Source: Modestobacter sp. VKM Ac-2982 (GTDB lineage: Bacteria; Actinomycetota; Actinomycetes; Mycobacteriales; Geodermatophilaceae). From it: a stretch of DNA of 64,000 nt. Positions 9,200-17,513 of the stretch are shown one piece after another. Location: contig NZ_JAPVBL010000001.1 of NCBI RefSeq assembly GCF_026967935.1, forward strand, positions 661,982 to 725,981, written 5' to 3'. The translations under genes and the position numbers were made by a program. The notes below the pieces were generated by a model. The model saw only the letters and a program-made list of their open reading frames with translations, was not told the origin of the DNA and ran no database searches. Positions within the stretch are counted from its first letter, which is position 1. Each line of letters begins with the position of its first letter.

Positions 9200-10519
9200 A
9201 TGACGCAGCACGTACGGCGCCCGGCCACGGCGGCCGGCTGCCGGGTCCGCGCCGGACGCCGCCGGCCGTCCCGACTGCTGGCCGGTGCGCTCACCGCGGC
9301 CGTCGCGGCCGTGCTGGTCGGAGCCGGGGGTGGCATCGCGCGGGCCGAGCCGGTCAACCCGAGTGACGAACAGCTGGCCGGTGCCCAGTCGGCGCAGGAC
9401 GCGGCCGCGGCCGAGGTCGGCCGGATCGCCGCGCAGGTGGCCGCCGCCGAGGCACAGCTGGAGCAGGTCCAGGTGCTGGCCGAGGCCGCCGGCACCGTCT
9501 ACCTGGCGGCGGAGGAGGCCCGGGTGCAGGCCGAGGCCGCGGCCGCACGGACGGCGCAGGACCTGCAGGCCGCGGCCGACGCCGTCGCCGCCGCCCAGGC
9601 ACGGATCGCCGAGTTCTCGCGGGACACGTACAAGAACGGCGGCGAGCTCACCAGCGAGATGGCGCTGCTGGACGTCGGCGGGCCGGCCGAGCTGGTGCAG
9701 AAGGCCGCGATGCTGTCCTACGTCGGCGACCACCAGGTCGACGTCCTGGGGGTGATGGAGGCGGCCCGGGTGGCGCAGGCCCAGGCCGACGCGGCCGCGC
9801 GGGCGGCCCGGGACGAGAAGGTGGCGGCCGAGGCGGCGGCCGAGGCGGCCCGGGTGGAGGCCGAGCGGCAGCTGGCCAACCAGCAGTCGGTGTACACCCA
9901 GGTGACCGCGGACAAGGCGGCGCTGGACCAGCAGCTGCAGGACGCCCAGGTTCAGCTGCTCACCCTGCAGGGAGCCCGCAACGCCTTCGAGGTGTGGCAG
10001 CAGCAGAAGGCGGCCGAGGAGGCCGCGGCCCGGCTGGCCGAGGAGCAGGCCCGCGCCCAGGCGCTCGCCGACGACCGGCAGGCACTCCTGGCGGACGCCG
10101 ACACCGCCGGGTCCGGCTACGCCCGGCCGACCGTCGGCATCACCAGCAGCTGCTTCGGCTCACGCTGGGGGGTCACCCACTTCGGCGTCGACATCGGCGC
10201 GCCGATCGGCACGCCGGTGCACGCCGCCTCGGCCGGGGTGGTCCAGCGGGCTGGGCCGGCGACCGGCTTCGGGCTGGCGGTCTACCTCCGCGGGGACGAC
10301 GGTGCGATCACCGTGTACGGGCACGTGAACCGGATCTTCGTCCGCGCCGGGGAGCGGGTCGCGGCCGGTGAGCAGATCGCCGAGGTGGGCAACCGGGGCC
10401 AGTCGACCGGGCCGCACCTGCACTTCGAGGTCCACCCCGGCGGGGCGATGCACAGCGGCCAGGTCGACCCGGTGCCGTGGCTGCGGGACCGCGGCATCAC
10501 GATCCGGGGCTGCGGCTGA
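9200..10519 (+). CDS. Secreted M23 peptidase with coiled-coil N-terminal half
   Basis: Cell-wall hydrolase of 439 residues. An N-terminal signal peptide (Arg-rich head, hydrophobic core around residues 26-46, cleavage near ARA-EP) is followed by a long Ala/Glu/Gln coiled coil (about residues 55-320), resembling NlpC/EnvC-type activator domains. The C-terminal M23 lysostaphin domain shows GVDIGAPIGTPV, YGHVN and the zinc motif HLHFEVH. Both zinc-binding regions appear intact (HFGVD and HLHFE). The ATG is preceded by CAGGGAGCG. The 160-nt upstream interval holds no gene. It probably acts in septal or sidewall peptidoglycan turnover. Confidence 0.88.
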   Translation: MTQHVRRPATAAGCRVRAGRRRPSRLLAGALTAAVAAVLVGAGGGIARAEPVNPSDEQLAGAQSAQDAAAAEVGRIAAQVAAAEAQLEQVQVLAEAAGTVYLAAEEARVQAEAAAARTAQDLQAAADAVAAAQARIAEFSRDTYKNGGELTSEMALLDVGGPAELVQKAAMLSYVGDHQVDVLGVMEAARVAQAQADAAARAARDEKVAAEAAAEAARVEAERQLANQQSVYTQVTADKAALDQQLQDAQVQLLTLQGARNAFEVWQQQKAAEEAAARLAEEQARAQALADDRQALLADADTAGSGYARPTVGITSSCFGSRWGVTHFGVDIGAPIGTPVHAASAGVVQRAGPATGFGLAVYLRGDDGAITVYGHVNRIFVRAGERVAAGEQIAEVGNRGQSTGPHLHFEVHPGGAMHSGQVDPVPWLRDRGITIRGCG

Positions 10520-10543
10520 GCCCTGGACGACGACCGGTGCAGC

Positions 10544-10587
10544 GCACTGCGGCCCGGCACCCTGGGGAGGGGGCCGGGCCGCGGTGC
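10544..10587. terminator. Bidirectional terminator hairpin
   Basis: A 15-bp inverted repeat (GCACTGCGGCCCGGC against GCCGGGCCGCGGTGC, one G-U pair) lies between the convergent M23 peptidase and lipoprotein genes. Confidence 0.7.
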
Positions 10588-10595
10588 GTCGGGGG

Positions 10596-11066
10596 TCAGG
10601 CGTTGTCGCAGTTCTCCGTGATCCAGGCGTCCAGCCGGGTCTGGGACTCGGTCGCCTGCGCCTCGATCTCGGCGAGCGCCTGCTCCGCGCTGGCCTGGCC
10701 CTCCGGGGTGGTCAGGTCGATGTCGCCGAGGGTGTCCCGGATGCCGACGAACGTGTCGATCAGGACGTCCCAGTCGGCGCTGATCTCGGCCGGGGCGTCC
10801 AGCTCCTCCAGCTGGGCGATGGTCTGGTCGAGCAGCTCCTCCTGGGTCAGCTCGGCTGCCTCGGGGGCGGTGAGCACGGCCTCGGCCTCGGTGCAGAACG
10901 CCTGCACCTCCTCGTCGGAGGTGGTGGCCTCGGCGGAGGCGGAGCTGGTCGGGCTGCTGGTCGTCGACGCGGCGTCGGGCTGCTCGTCGTCGCTGCCGCA
11001 CGCCGACAGGAGGACGACGGCGACGGTGGCGAGACCGGCGCGGAAGGGGGTGGCGAGTGCGCGCAT
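10596..11066 (-). CDS. Hypothetical lipoprotein
   Basis: A 156-residue secreted lipoprotein of unknown function. The lipobox LLSAC ends at residue 23, followed by a Ser/Thr/Ala-rich linker (about residues 25-48) and a compact acidic helical domain with two cysteines (FCTEAE and ENCDNA) that could form a disulfide. The ATG start is fixed by a leaderless promoter (TACCGT, 7 nt, ATG); longer upstream starts fall inside the divergent gene. It shares a 67-nt back-to-back promoter region with the MBL hydrolase at 11134. Confidence 0.75.
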   Translation of the reverse strand: MRALATPFRAGLATVAVVLLSACGSDDEQPDAASTTSSPTSSASAEATTSDEEVQAFCTEAEAVLTAPEAAELTQEELLDQTIAQLEELDAPAEISADWDVLIDTFVGIRDTLGDIDLTTPEGQASAEQALAEIEAQATESQTRLDAWITENCDNA

Positions 11067-11073
11067 GACCTCG

Positions 11074-11079
11074 ACGGTA
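11074..11079 (-). promoter_or_regulatory. -10 box of leaderless promoter for the lipoprotein
   Basis: Minus-strand TACCGT, 7 nt, ATG. It lies back to back with the promoter at 11121, so both divergent genes are driven from a 67-nt gap. Confidence 0.5.
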
Positions 11080-11120
11080 TCCGCTGCCGGCGACGAGCAC
11101 CGAGGCCCGCCGGGGCCGGT

Positions 11121-11126
11121 TACGGT
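11121..11126 (+). promoter_or_regulatory. -10 box of leaderless promoter for the MBL hydrolase
   Basis: TACGGT, 7 nt, GTG at 11134. It decides the start of the hydrolase gene. Confidence 0.5.
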
Positions 11127-11133
11127 GCTCCGC

Positions 11134-12000
11134 GTGACCGCCCCCGTCGACCCGCGGACCAGCTGGGCGCTGCCCCCGCCCGGGGAGATGGCCCCGGTCG
11201 CGGACCCCGAGCCGCTGGTCACCCGGGTGCTGGCCCCGAACCCCTCGCCGATGACGCTGGACGGCACGAACACCCACCTGGTGGGCGAACCGGGCTCGGG
11301 TCAGGCCGTCGTCGTCGACCCCGGCCCGGACGACGCCGCCCACCTGGCCGCCGTCGAGGCCGCGCTGGCCGCCCGCGGCGCCCGGGTGGTGGCCGTGCTG
11401 GTCACCCACCACCACGCTGACCACGCCGAGGCGGCGCTGCCCTGGGGCCGGCACTTCGGTGCACCGGTCGCCGCCGCCACCGGTGAGGTCGCCGGACCGG
11501 GTGGCCGGCTGCTCCGGGCAGGGGAGCGGCTGGAGCTGGCGGGGACGACGCTGGACGTCGTCCCCACGCCCGGGCACACCGCCGACCACCTGGCCTTCCG
11601 GCTGGCCTCCGGGGCGGTTCTGGTCGGCGACCACGTGCTCGGCCGGGGCACCTCCGTGGTCACCCATCCCGAGGGCGACGTGCTGGCCTACCTCGAGTCG
11701 CTGCGCCGAGTGCACGACCTGGGGCCCTCGGCGCTGTACTGCGGCCACGGGCCCGAGCTGACCACCGACCCCGGGGCGGTGCTGCGGTTCTACCTGGCCC
11801 ACCGGGCGTACCGGGAGCAGCAGCTGCTCGACGCCCTCGCGGCCGGCGCCCGGACGGTCGAGGAGCTGGTCGCCGTGGTCTACGCGGGCGTGCCGCAGGC
11901 GGTCTGGCCGGCCGCCGCCCAGTCGACCCGGGCCACGCTGGCCAAGCTGGCCGCCGAGGGCCGGGTGGAGCCCGCCGGGGACCGGGTGCGGCTGGCCTGA
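11134..12000 (+). CDS. MBL-fold metallo-hydrolase, LACTB2/BLACT_WH type
   Basis: A 288-residue metallo-beta-lactamase-fold protein with a C-terminal winged-helix-like region, the architecture of LACTB2-type nucleases and hydrolases. Motifs: TLDGTNTHLVG at the N-terminus, the metal site THHHADHAEA (HxHxDH), TPGHTADHL, VGDHVLG, and the C-terminal GH in CGHGPEL. After about residue 210 the sequence becomes Ala/Val-rich and helical (ARTVEELVAVVY). Possible endoribonuclease or thioesterase; the substrate cannot be told. The start is supported by the leaderless promoter. Confidence 0.8.
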   Translation: MTAPVDPRTSWALPPPGEMAPVADPEPLVTRVLAPNPSPMTLDGTNTHLVGEPGSGQAVVVDPGPDDAAHLAAVEAALAARGARVVAVLVTHHHADHAEAALPWGRHFGAPVAAATGEVAGPGGRLLRAGERLELAGTTLDVVPTPGHTADHLAFRLASGAVLVGDHVLGRGTSVVTHPEGDVLAYLESLRRVHDLGPSALYCGHGPELTTDPGAVLRFYLAHRAYREQQLLDALAAGARTVEELVAVVYAGVPQAVWPAAAQSTRATLAKLAAEGRVEPAGDRVRLA

Positions 12001-12013
12001 CCGGCCACCGTCC

Positions 12014-12019
12014 TACTGT
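12014..12019 (+). promoter_or_regulatory. -10 box of leaderless promoter for the GMC oxidoreductase
   Basis: TACTGT, 7 nt, GTG at 12027. The box sits only 14 nt after the preceding gene's stop, so the oxidoreductase may have its own transcript. Confidence 0.45.
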
Positions 12020-12026
12020 TCCGGGG

Positions 12027-13643
12027 GTGGAGCCGGCCGGGGAGTGGGACGTCGTGGTCGTCGGCGCCGGTTCCGCCGGCTGCGCGCTGGCCGCCCGCCT
12101 GGTCGACGCCGGCCGGCGGGTGCTGGTCCTGGAGGCCGGCGCCGACCACCCGCGGCCGGAGGACTTCCCCGCGACGATCCGGGACGCCGCGACGATGGGG
12201 GCCGCGACCCCCGGCCACCCGGCGAACTGGGAGCTCACCGGAGAGCTCACCGACGACCTGCGCTGGCCGGTGCCCCGGGGGAAGGTGCTGGGCGGCTCCA
12301 GCGCGCTGAACGGCACGTACTTCATCCGGGCCACCCGCGCCGACCTCGAGGGCTGGGCCGCCGCCGGCAACGACCTGTGGTCGGCCGACGCGCTGCGCCC
12401 GGCCTTCGCCCGGTGCGAGAGCGACGCCGACTACGGCGACCGCCCCGGGCACGGCTCGACCGGCCCGCTGCCGGTCACCCGGGTGCACGAGCCGCATCCC
12501 GTCACCGATGCCTTCGCCGGCGCCTGCGACGCGCTGGGCTTCCCGGCCGAGCCGGACAAGAACGCCGACGGCCCGCCCGGGCACGGCCCGGTGCCGTTCA
12601 CCGTCGCCGACGGCGTGCGGGTCAACACCGCGATGGCCTACCTCTCCCCGCGCCGGGGGCGGCCCGGGCTGACCGTGCGGGGCGGGGTGCGGGTGACCCG
12701 GGTGCTGGTGGAGCACGGCCGGGCGGTGGGCGTGCAGACCGACCGCGGCCCGGTGCGCGCCGCGGAGGTCGTGTTGTCGGCCGGCGCCGTCGGTTCCCCG
12801 CACCTGCTCCTGCTGTCCGGGATCGGCCCCGCCGACCACCTGCGGGCCACCGGCGTCGCCGTCGTCGCCGACGTCCCGGGAGTGGGGCAGGGGTTCAGCG
12901 ACCACCCCGACGTCTACGTGACCTACCGGCCGTCCCGGCGCACCCCGATGCCCCGCGGGCTGCTCCCGCTGGCCACCGCCCTCAACACCGCCGACCACCT
13001 CGAGGTCATGCCCTGGCTCAAGCCGTTCCGGCAGGTGATGCTGTCGCGGTCCTCGGGGTCGGCGCTTTCCGGCGTGGCCGAGGTGCTGCGCCGGCCCGCG
13101 GCGACGCTGCGGGCGTTGCGGGGGGCCTCCGTGCCGCGGCTGCTGGACTCCGCGCGCCGGCGGGACGACCTCTACCTCGCCGTGGCCCTGCAGCAGGAGG
13201 AGAGCCGCGGGCGCATCAGCCTGACCACCGCCGAACCGCTGGTGCAGCCACGGATCCAGTACCGCTACCTGACGCAGGACGCCGACCGGCGCCGGCTGCG
13301 GGCCGGCGTCCGGCTGGCCGCCGAGCTGCTGCGGACCCCGGCCTTCGTCCCGCTGGTCGCCGAGCGCACCGGCCTGCCCGACGACGTCCTGGCCGACGAC
13401 CGGGAACTGGACAGGTGGACCCGGGCGCACCTGGCGACCGCCGTGCACCTGGCCGGCAGCGCCCGGATGGGGCCGGCCACCGACCCCGGGGCGGTGGTCG
13501 ACCAGCACCTGCGCGTGCGGGGGGTGGCGGGCCTGCGGGTGGTGGACACCTCGGTGATGCCGGTGGTGCCGTCCCGCGGGCCGGCGGCGACGGCCGTGGC
13601 GATCGGGGAGCGGGCCGCCGAGCTGATGACCGGCGGCGGCTGA
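12027..13643 (+). CDS. GMC-family FAD oxidoreductase, resembling mycofactocin-associated MftG
   Basis: FAD-dependent oxidoreductase of the glucose-methanol-choline family, 538 residues. It has the FAD motif VVGAGSAGCALAARL near residue 8, LEAGADHP, the GMC signature GGSSALNGTYFIR, the second signature GAVGSPHLLLLSGIGP and DHPDVYVTY. The C-terminal active-site region reads HLAGSARMG and, where typical GMC enzymes have N-A-P-T, has SRGPAATAV. The RGPA-T form, the VPFTVADGVR segment and the DHP motif resemble MftG, which re-oxidises mycofactocin. I recognise this by motif only; no other mft genes are in the window. A generic choline or alcohol dehydrogenase is the alternative. Confidence 0.75.
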   Translation: MEPAGEWDVVVVGAGSAGCALAARLVDAGRRVLVLEAGADHPRPEDFPATIRDAATMGAATPGHPANWELTGELTDDLRWPVPRGKVLGGSSALNGTYFIRATRADLEGWAAAGNDLWSADALRPAFARCESDADYGDRPGHGSTGPLPVTRVHEPHPVTDAFAGACDALGFPAEPDKNADGPPGHGPVPFTVADGVRVNTAMAYLSPRRGRPGLTVRGGVRVTRVLVEHGRAVGVQTDRGPVRAAEVVLSAGAVGSPHLLLLSGIGPADHLRATGVAVVADVPGVGQGFSDHPDVYVTYRPSRRTPMPRGLLPLATALNTADHLEVMPWLKPFRQVMLSRSSGSALSGVAEVLRRPAATLRALRGASVPRLLDSARRRDDLYLAVALQQEESRGRISLTTAEPLVQPRIQYRYLTQDADRRRLRAGVRLAAELLRTPAFVPLVAERTGLPDDVLADDRELDRWTRAHLATAVHLAGSARMGPATDPGAVVDQHLRVRGVAGLRVVDTSVMPVVPSRGPAATAVAIGERAAELMTGGG

Positions 13644-13668
13644 CGGACCACCCCGCCGGACGGTGGGT

Positions 13669-14358
13669 TCAGCCGCCGGCGTCGCGGGCCGCGTCGGCCA
13701 CGGCGAGGGACCGGTCCAGGTAGACGGCGTTGCCGGACAGCAGCCGGTGCAGCTCCCGGAACGACCGGTCCAGCACCGCGGCGGGGTCGGTGTCGGCCGG
13801 GTCCGGGTCCGGCGCCTGGCCGGCCATCTCGGCCAGCCCGACGGCCGCGTCGGCCAGCGTCGGCCACAGGTGGGCCCACTGCCAGAACTCGTAGGTGGCC
13901 GGCCCCACCAGGGCCGACGCCGGGGTGCCCAGCAGGCCGATCCCGTCGACACCCGGCCGGCCGGGCGGCTCGCCCAGCCCGAGCAGCAGCGACTGGACCC
14001 GGTGCGTGCGGGCGAACTCGGCGGCCGGCTCGGAGCCGGGGAGGAGCTCGGCCACCAGCCCCCGCTCGATGAGCGCGTCGAGCACGAGGTCACAGTCGGG
14101 GACCCCGGCCTCCTCGGCTGCCTGGCGCACCGCGGTCCGGGTCCACGGCATGCCGTCCTGCACCCGGCTGGGCACCCCGTGCGTCAGCGTCCACACGTCG
14201 GCGGTGGTCTGGTCGCCCAGCAGCGGGCTGTCCCAGCCCAGCCGCACCACCCAGTAGCTCGGTGGCTCCCCGCGGTGCTGGTGGAAGGCGCCCATGGGAT
14301 GGCCGACGGGGAAGACGAGCGCCTCCTCCGCCGGGTGCACCGGGTCGGCGGTGGCCAT
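13669..14358 (-). CDS. Unknown protein, second member of a tandem paralogous pair
   Basis: A 229-residue soluble protein of unknown function, clearly homologous to the gene upstream: FPVGHPMGAF aligns with YPIGQLIGVR, VWTLTHG with VWAMAHG, LLLGLGE with LVLGLGN, and LHRLLSGNAVYLD with LHRLLTPNAVHLD. This copy has an N-terminal extension (ATADPVHPAEEALV) and the insertion RGEPPSYWVVRLGWDS. The ATG overlaps the stop of the upstream copy by one base (TGATG), so the pair is one coupled operon. It converges on the GMC oxidoreductase. No known family recognised; the middle part could be a winged-helix-like fold, which is speculation. Confidence 0.7.
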   Translation of the reverse strand: MATADPVHPAEEALVFPVGHPMGAFHQHRGEPPSYWVVRLGWDSPLLGDQTTADVWTLTHGVPSRVQDGMPWTRTAVRQAAEEAGVPDCDLVLDALIERGLVAELLPGSEPAAEFARTHRVQSLLLGLGEPPGRPGVDGIGLLGTPASALVGPATYEFWQWAHLWPTLADAAVGLAEMAGQAPDPDPADTDPAAVLDRSFRELHRLLSGNAVYLDRSLAVADAARDAGG

Positions 14359-14978
14359 CAGCTCACCGCCCAGGTGTCCAGGTGGACGGCGTTGGGGGTG
14401 AGGAGCCGGTGCAGGTCCTCCAGCAGCGAGGTCAACAGCGCGTCCGGGTCGGTGGCGAGGGGGTCGGTGATGCCGACCCGTTCCGCGGTGGCCGCGGCGC
14501 CCTCGCAGGCCCGCCACAGGCTGGTCTCCATGTGCGCCCACTCGAACAGGTCGTAGGCGGCGGCCGACAGCACGGCGAGCGGGCGGCCGGGCAGCCCGAC
14601 CGCGTAGGCGTCCGGCGCGGCCCCGCTGTTCCCCAGCCCCAGCACCAGGGGCACCATCCGGACCCGGCGGGCCAGGTCGCGGGCCGAGTCGGTGCCCGGC
14701 GCGGCGAGGGCGACCAGACCCTGCTCCTGCAGCCGGGCCAGTCGCTGCGCGCAGTCCGGGAGGCCGACCGCCTCGGCCTGCGCGGCCAGCGCGTCCGGGG
14801 TCCACGGGCGCGGCTGGTGGTCCGCCGGCCCGTGCGCCATCGCCCAGACCCCGAACTCCGCCGAGGTGAGGCTGTGCAGGGCCGCACCGACCCGGACGTC
14901 GAACTGGTCCACGACCGCGCGGACGCCGATCAGCTGACCGATCGGGTAGACCTGCAGCGCGGGCGAGTCGCTGGTCAT
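14358..14978 (-). CDS. Unknown protein, first member of a tandem paralogous pair
   Basis: A 206-residue soluble protein, paralogue of its downstream neighbour (shared motifs listed there). It begins with a short Ser/Ala segment and then YPIGQLIG. The central region is Leu/Ala-rich and helical, with DALAAQAEAVGLPDCAQRL resembling ESGVPDCDLVL of the partner. The ATG is set by a leaderless promoter, TAGGCT with 7 nt to ATG. No catalytic motif is evident. Two adjacent diverged copies suggest duplication and perhaps a heterodimer; that is inference. Confidence 0.7.
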   Translation of the reverse strand: MTSDSPALQVYPIGQLIGVRAVVDQFDVRVGAALHSLTSAEFGVWAMAHGPADHQPRPWTPDALAAQAEAVGLPDCAQRLARLQEQGLVALAAPGTDSARDLARRVRMVPLVLGLGNSGAAPDAYAVGLPGRPLAVLSAAAYDLFEWAHMETSLWRACEGAAATAERVGITDPLATDPDALLTSLLEDLHRLLTPNAVHLDTWAVS

Positions 14979-14985
14979 CGCGGCG

Positions 14986-14991
14986 AGCCTA
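14986..14991 (-). promoter_or_regulatory. -10 box of leaderless promoter for the paralogous pair
   Basis: Minus-strand TAGGCT, 7 nt, ATG at 14978. Confidence 0.55.
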
Positions 14992-15040
14992 GCCGGGGCC
15001 GGAACTCCCGCGCCGGACCACCGCCGGGTCGCGGGTCAGC

Positions 15041-15250
15041 TCAGCGGACGGTGCGGATCTGGGTGCTCGTGGTCGACAGCGGCGCCCACGGGTCGGGGTG
15101 CGGCTGCCCGGCGTCGCTCACCCAGCCCGGTGCACGGCTGCCCGTCGTGCTGCCCCGGGTGGCCGGGCGGGCACTGAGGTGCACGATCAGGGAGAGCAGG
15201 ACGAACAGCCCCACGAGGACGCCGGCGATGGTCAGGAGCGTCGAGAGCAT
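15041..15250 (-). CDS. Small single-pass membrane protein
   Basis: A 69-residue protein with one strongly hydrophobic N-terminal helix (about residues 3-27, LLTIAGVLVGLFVLLSLIV) and a Pro/Ser/Thr-rich hydrophilic tail ending STQIRTVR. It is probably anchored with the tail outside or in the cytosol. The ATG is preceded at 7 nt by TAACTT, a leaderless arrangement, which supports a real gene. No function recognised. Confidence 0.6.
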   Translation of the reverse strand: MLSTLLTIAGVLVGLFVLLSLIVHLSARPATRGSTTGSRAPGWVSDAGQPHPDPWAPLSTTSTQIRTVR

Positions 15251-15257
15251 GGTGGAG

Positions 15258-15263
15258 AAGTTA
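15258..15263 (-). promoter_or_regulatory. -10 box of leaderless promoter for the small membrane protein
   Basis: Minus-strand TAACTT, 7 nt, ATG at 15250. The 230-nt interval 15251-15480 holds no gene; it is locally AT-richer and contains short palindromes such as two GTCGAC sites 2 nt apart. Confidence 0.45.
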
Positions 15264-15448
15264 GTGGTGCGGACTGGTCCGTGTCCGGTGTCGCACTGGG
15301 CAGAAGTAGCCGAAGTCGATCATCTGATGCGCGAAGTCTGACAGTTGACGTCGACTTGTCGACCGCAATTGGACGATCCGCCCCGTCAGAGTCTGCCAGT
15401 GCACGCGGTTCCGCGACAGCCCGGACCGAGCGCCGTCCCGACCCTCAG

Positions 15449-15472
15449 CCACCAAGATGGCCATTTTGGTGG
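15449..15472 (-). terminator. Palindromic terminator-like hairpin after pobA
   Basis: A 24-bp near-perfect palindrome centred on ATGGCCAT with outer arms CCACCAA and TTGGTGG lies 9 nt downstream of the pobA stop. It could end the pobA transcript or be a protein-binding site. Confidence 0.45.
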
Positions 15473-15480
15473 TCGAGGGG

Positions 15481-16653
15481 TCAGGCGTCGAGGGGGAGGC
15501 CGGTGTAGTTCTCAGCGAGTTCGCGGGCGGCGGCCTCGGACGAACAGACCCGGCGGAGCTGGGACAGCTGCAGCTCGGCGTCGAAGTCGTCGCCGGCGCG
15601 GTGCAGCATCGAGGTCATCCACCAGGAGAAGTGGGTGCACCGCCAGACCCGCGCGAGCGCCCGGTCGGAGTAGCTGTCGACCAGGTCGGTCTGCTTCTCG
15701 GCCAGCAGCCGGACCAGTGCGGTGGCGAGCAGGGTGACGTCGGCGACGGCGAGGTTGAGGCCCTTGGCGCCGGTCGGCGGGACGATGTGCGCGGCGTCGC
15801 CGGCCAGGAAGAGCCGGCCGCGGCGCATCGGCGCGCTGACGAACGAGCGCATCGGCAGGATCGACTTCTCGGTGACCGGGCCGGTCTCCAGCTCCCAGCC
15901 GTCGAGGGCGAACCGGGTGGACAGCCCGTCCCAGATCCGGTCGTCCGACCAGTCCTCGATCTTCTCGTCCGGGTCGACCTGCAGGTACAGCCGCGACACC
16001 GACGGCGAGCGCATCGACAGCAGCGCGAAGCCGTCGGGGTGCCAGGCGTAGACGAGCTCGTCCTCCGACGGGGCGACGTCGGCCAGGATGCCCAGCCAGG
16101 CGTAGGGGTAGGTGCGCTCCCACAGCCGGCCGGAGGTGCCGGCGGTGACCACCGGGCGGGAGACGCCGTGGAAGCCGTCGGTGCCGGCGATGGCGTCGCA
16201 CTCGAGCACCTGGGGCACGCCGTCGGCGTCGGTGAACCGGATCCGCGGGTGGTCGGTGTCGACGTCCTCGGGGGTGACGTCGGAGACCTCGAACAGCAGC
16301 GGCGGGCCGCCGTCGAGCTGGGCGGAGATGAGGTCCTTGGTCACCTCGGTCTGGCCGTAGACCCACACCTTGCGCCCGCAGAGCTCGGGGAAGTCCAGGT
16401 GGTGCCGGGTGCCGGGGTACTGCAGGAAGATGCCGTCGTGCGGCAGGCCCTCGCGCTGCAGCCGGTCGCCCATGCCGGCGTCGATCAGCGTGGAGACGGT
16501 GTGCTGCTCCAGGATCCCGGCGCGGATCCGGGCCTCGACGTAGGCGCGGGAGCGGTTCTCCAGGACGACGGTGTCGATGCCCTGCAGCTGCAGGAGCCGG
16601 GACAGCAGCAGTCCCGCCGGGCCGGCTCCGATGATCCCCACCTGGGTGCGCAT
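15481..16653 (-). CDS. pobA: 4-hydroxybenzoate 3-monooxygenase (PobA)
   Basis: Flavoprotein aromatic hydroxylase: 4-hydroxybenzoate plus NAD(P)H and O2 to protocatechuate. 390 residues, close to the 394 of the Pseudomonas enzyme. FAD motif VGIIGAGPAGLLLSRLL at the N-terminus, the ENRSRAYVEARIRAG loop, GTDGFHGVSR (DG motif), and LFLAGDAAHIVPPTGAKGLNLA, the GD motif. The ATG lies directly before the Rossmann fold. The IclR regulator gene is 62 nt upstream on the same strand, and the product feeds the divergent pca operon. Confidence 0.93.
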   Translation of the reverse strand: MRTQVGIIGAGPAGLLLSRLLQLQGIDTVVLENRSRAYVEARIRAGILEQHTVSTLIDAGMGDRLQREGLPHDGIFLQYPGTRHHLDFPELCGRKVWVYGQTEVTKDLISAQLDGGPPLLFEVSDVTPEDVDTDHPRIRFTDADGVPQVLECDAIAGTDGFHGVSRPVVTAGTSGRLWERTYPYAWLGILADVAPSEDELVYAWHPDGFALLSMRSPSVSRLYLQVDPDEKIEDWSDDRIWDGLSTRFALDGWELETGPVTEKSILPMRSFVSAPMRRGRLFLAGDAAHIVPPTGAKGLNLAVADVTLLATALVRLLAEKQTDLVDSYSDRALARVWRCTHFSWWMTSMLHRAGDDFDAELQLSQLRRVCSSEAAARELAENYTGLPLDA

Positions 16654-16715
16654 CGCCCGAGTGTGACCCCCGCCGCCGACGTCGGGCGACCTCCTCCTCC
16701 CGCTGGGCGGAAGGA

Positions 16716-17492
16716 TCAGCGGAACTGCTCGGTGCGCGCCAGGGCCCGGCCGATGCCCCGGGCCGCCACCTGCAGCACCGGGGCCAGTCGGGCGACGTCG
16801 CGGCGGTGGGCCGGGACGACGATGCCGAGCGCGGCGACGACGATCGGCCCGGACAGCCGCTCCACGGTCACCGGGACGGCGACCGAGGCCGCGCCCAGGC
16901 TCATCTCCTCCGCGGTGCGGGCCCAGCCGCGGCGGCGCACCTCGGCGAGCTCCCGGCTCAGCAGCCCGGCGTCGACGACGGTGTGCCGGGTCTCCCGGGT
17001 CGGCTGCCGGAGCACCTGCTCCAGGACGTCGTCCGGCGCGGAGGCCAGCAGCACCTTGCCCACCCCGGTGGCGTGCAGCGGCAGCCGGCTGCCGACCTGG
17101 CTGACCACGGGCACCGACTCGCGGCCGGAGATCCGCTCGACGTAGAGCGCCTTGGTGCCCTCGCGGACCGCCAGGTGCACGGTGTCGCGGGTGGCGGTGT
17201 GCACGTCGAGCAGGAACGGCGAGGCGACCTGGCGCAGCTCCAGGTCGACCGGGGCGAGCAGCCCGAGGTCCCAGAGCTTGCGGCCGATCTCGTACCGTCC
17301 GTCGCTGCGGCGGACCAGGGCGCCCCAGGCGGCGAGTTCGGCGAGCAGCCGGTGGGTCGTGGTCAGCGGGGTGCCCGACCGCTCGGCGATCTCGGAGAGG
17401 CTGAGCCGGGGGTGGGCGGCGTCGAAGGCGTCCAGGACGCCGAGCGCCCGCGAGGTGACCGATCGACCGGTCGCGGCGGCACCACCGGCCAC
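16716..17492 (-). CDS. IclR-family regulator of the pob/pca genes
   Basis: A 258-residue IclR-type transcription factor. The N-terminal winged helix (residues about 12-70) has LSEIAERSGTPLTTTHRLLAEL. The C-terminal effector domain shows LPLHATGVGKVLLA, SLGAASVAVPV and an IVVAALGIVVP stretch. The GTG start is chosen for the strong GAAGGTGGGG upstream; the open frame runs on into the control region. It is divergent from pcaH and co-directional with pobA, so it likely controls both (PcaR/PobR role, inferred) through the palindromes in the 70-nt gap. Confidence 0.88.
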   Translation of the reverse strand: MAGGAAATGRSVTSRALGVLDAFDAAHPRLSLSEIAERSGTPLTTTHRLLAELAAWGALVRRSDGRYEIGRKLWDLGLLAPVDLELRQVASPFLLDVHTATRDTVHLAVREGTKALYVERISGRESVPVVSQVGSRLPLHATGVGKVLLASAPDDVLEQVLRQPTRETRHTVVDAGLLSRELAEVRRRGWARTAEEMSLGAASVAVPVTVERLSGPIVVAALGIVVPAHRRDVARLAPVLQVAARGIGRALARTEQFR

Positions 17493-17513
17493 GTCGCCCC
17501 ACCTTCTGCTCAG

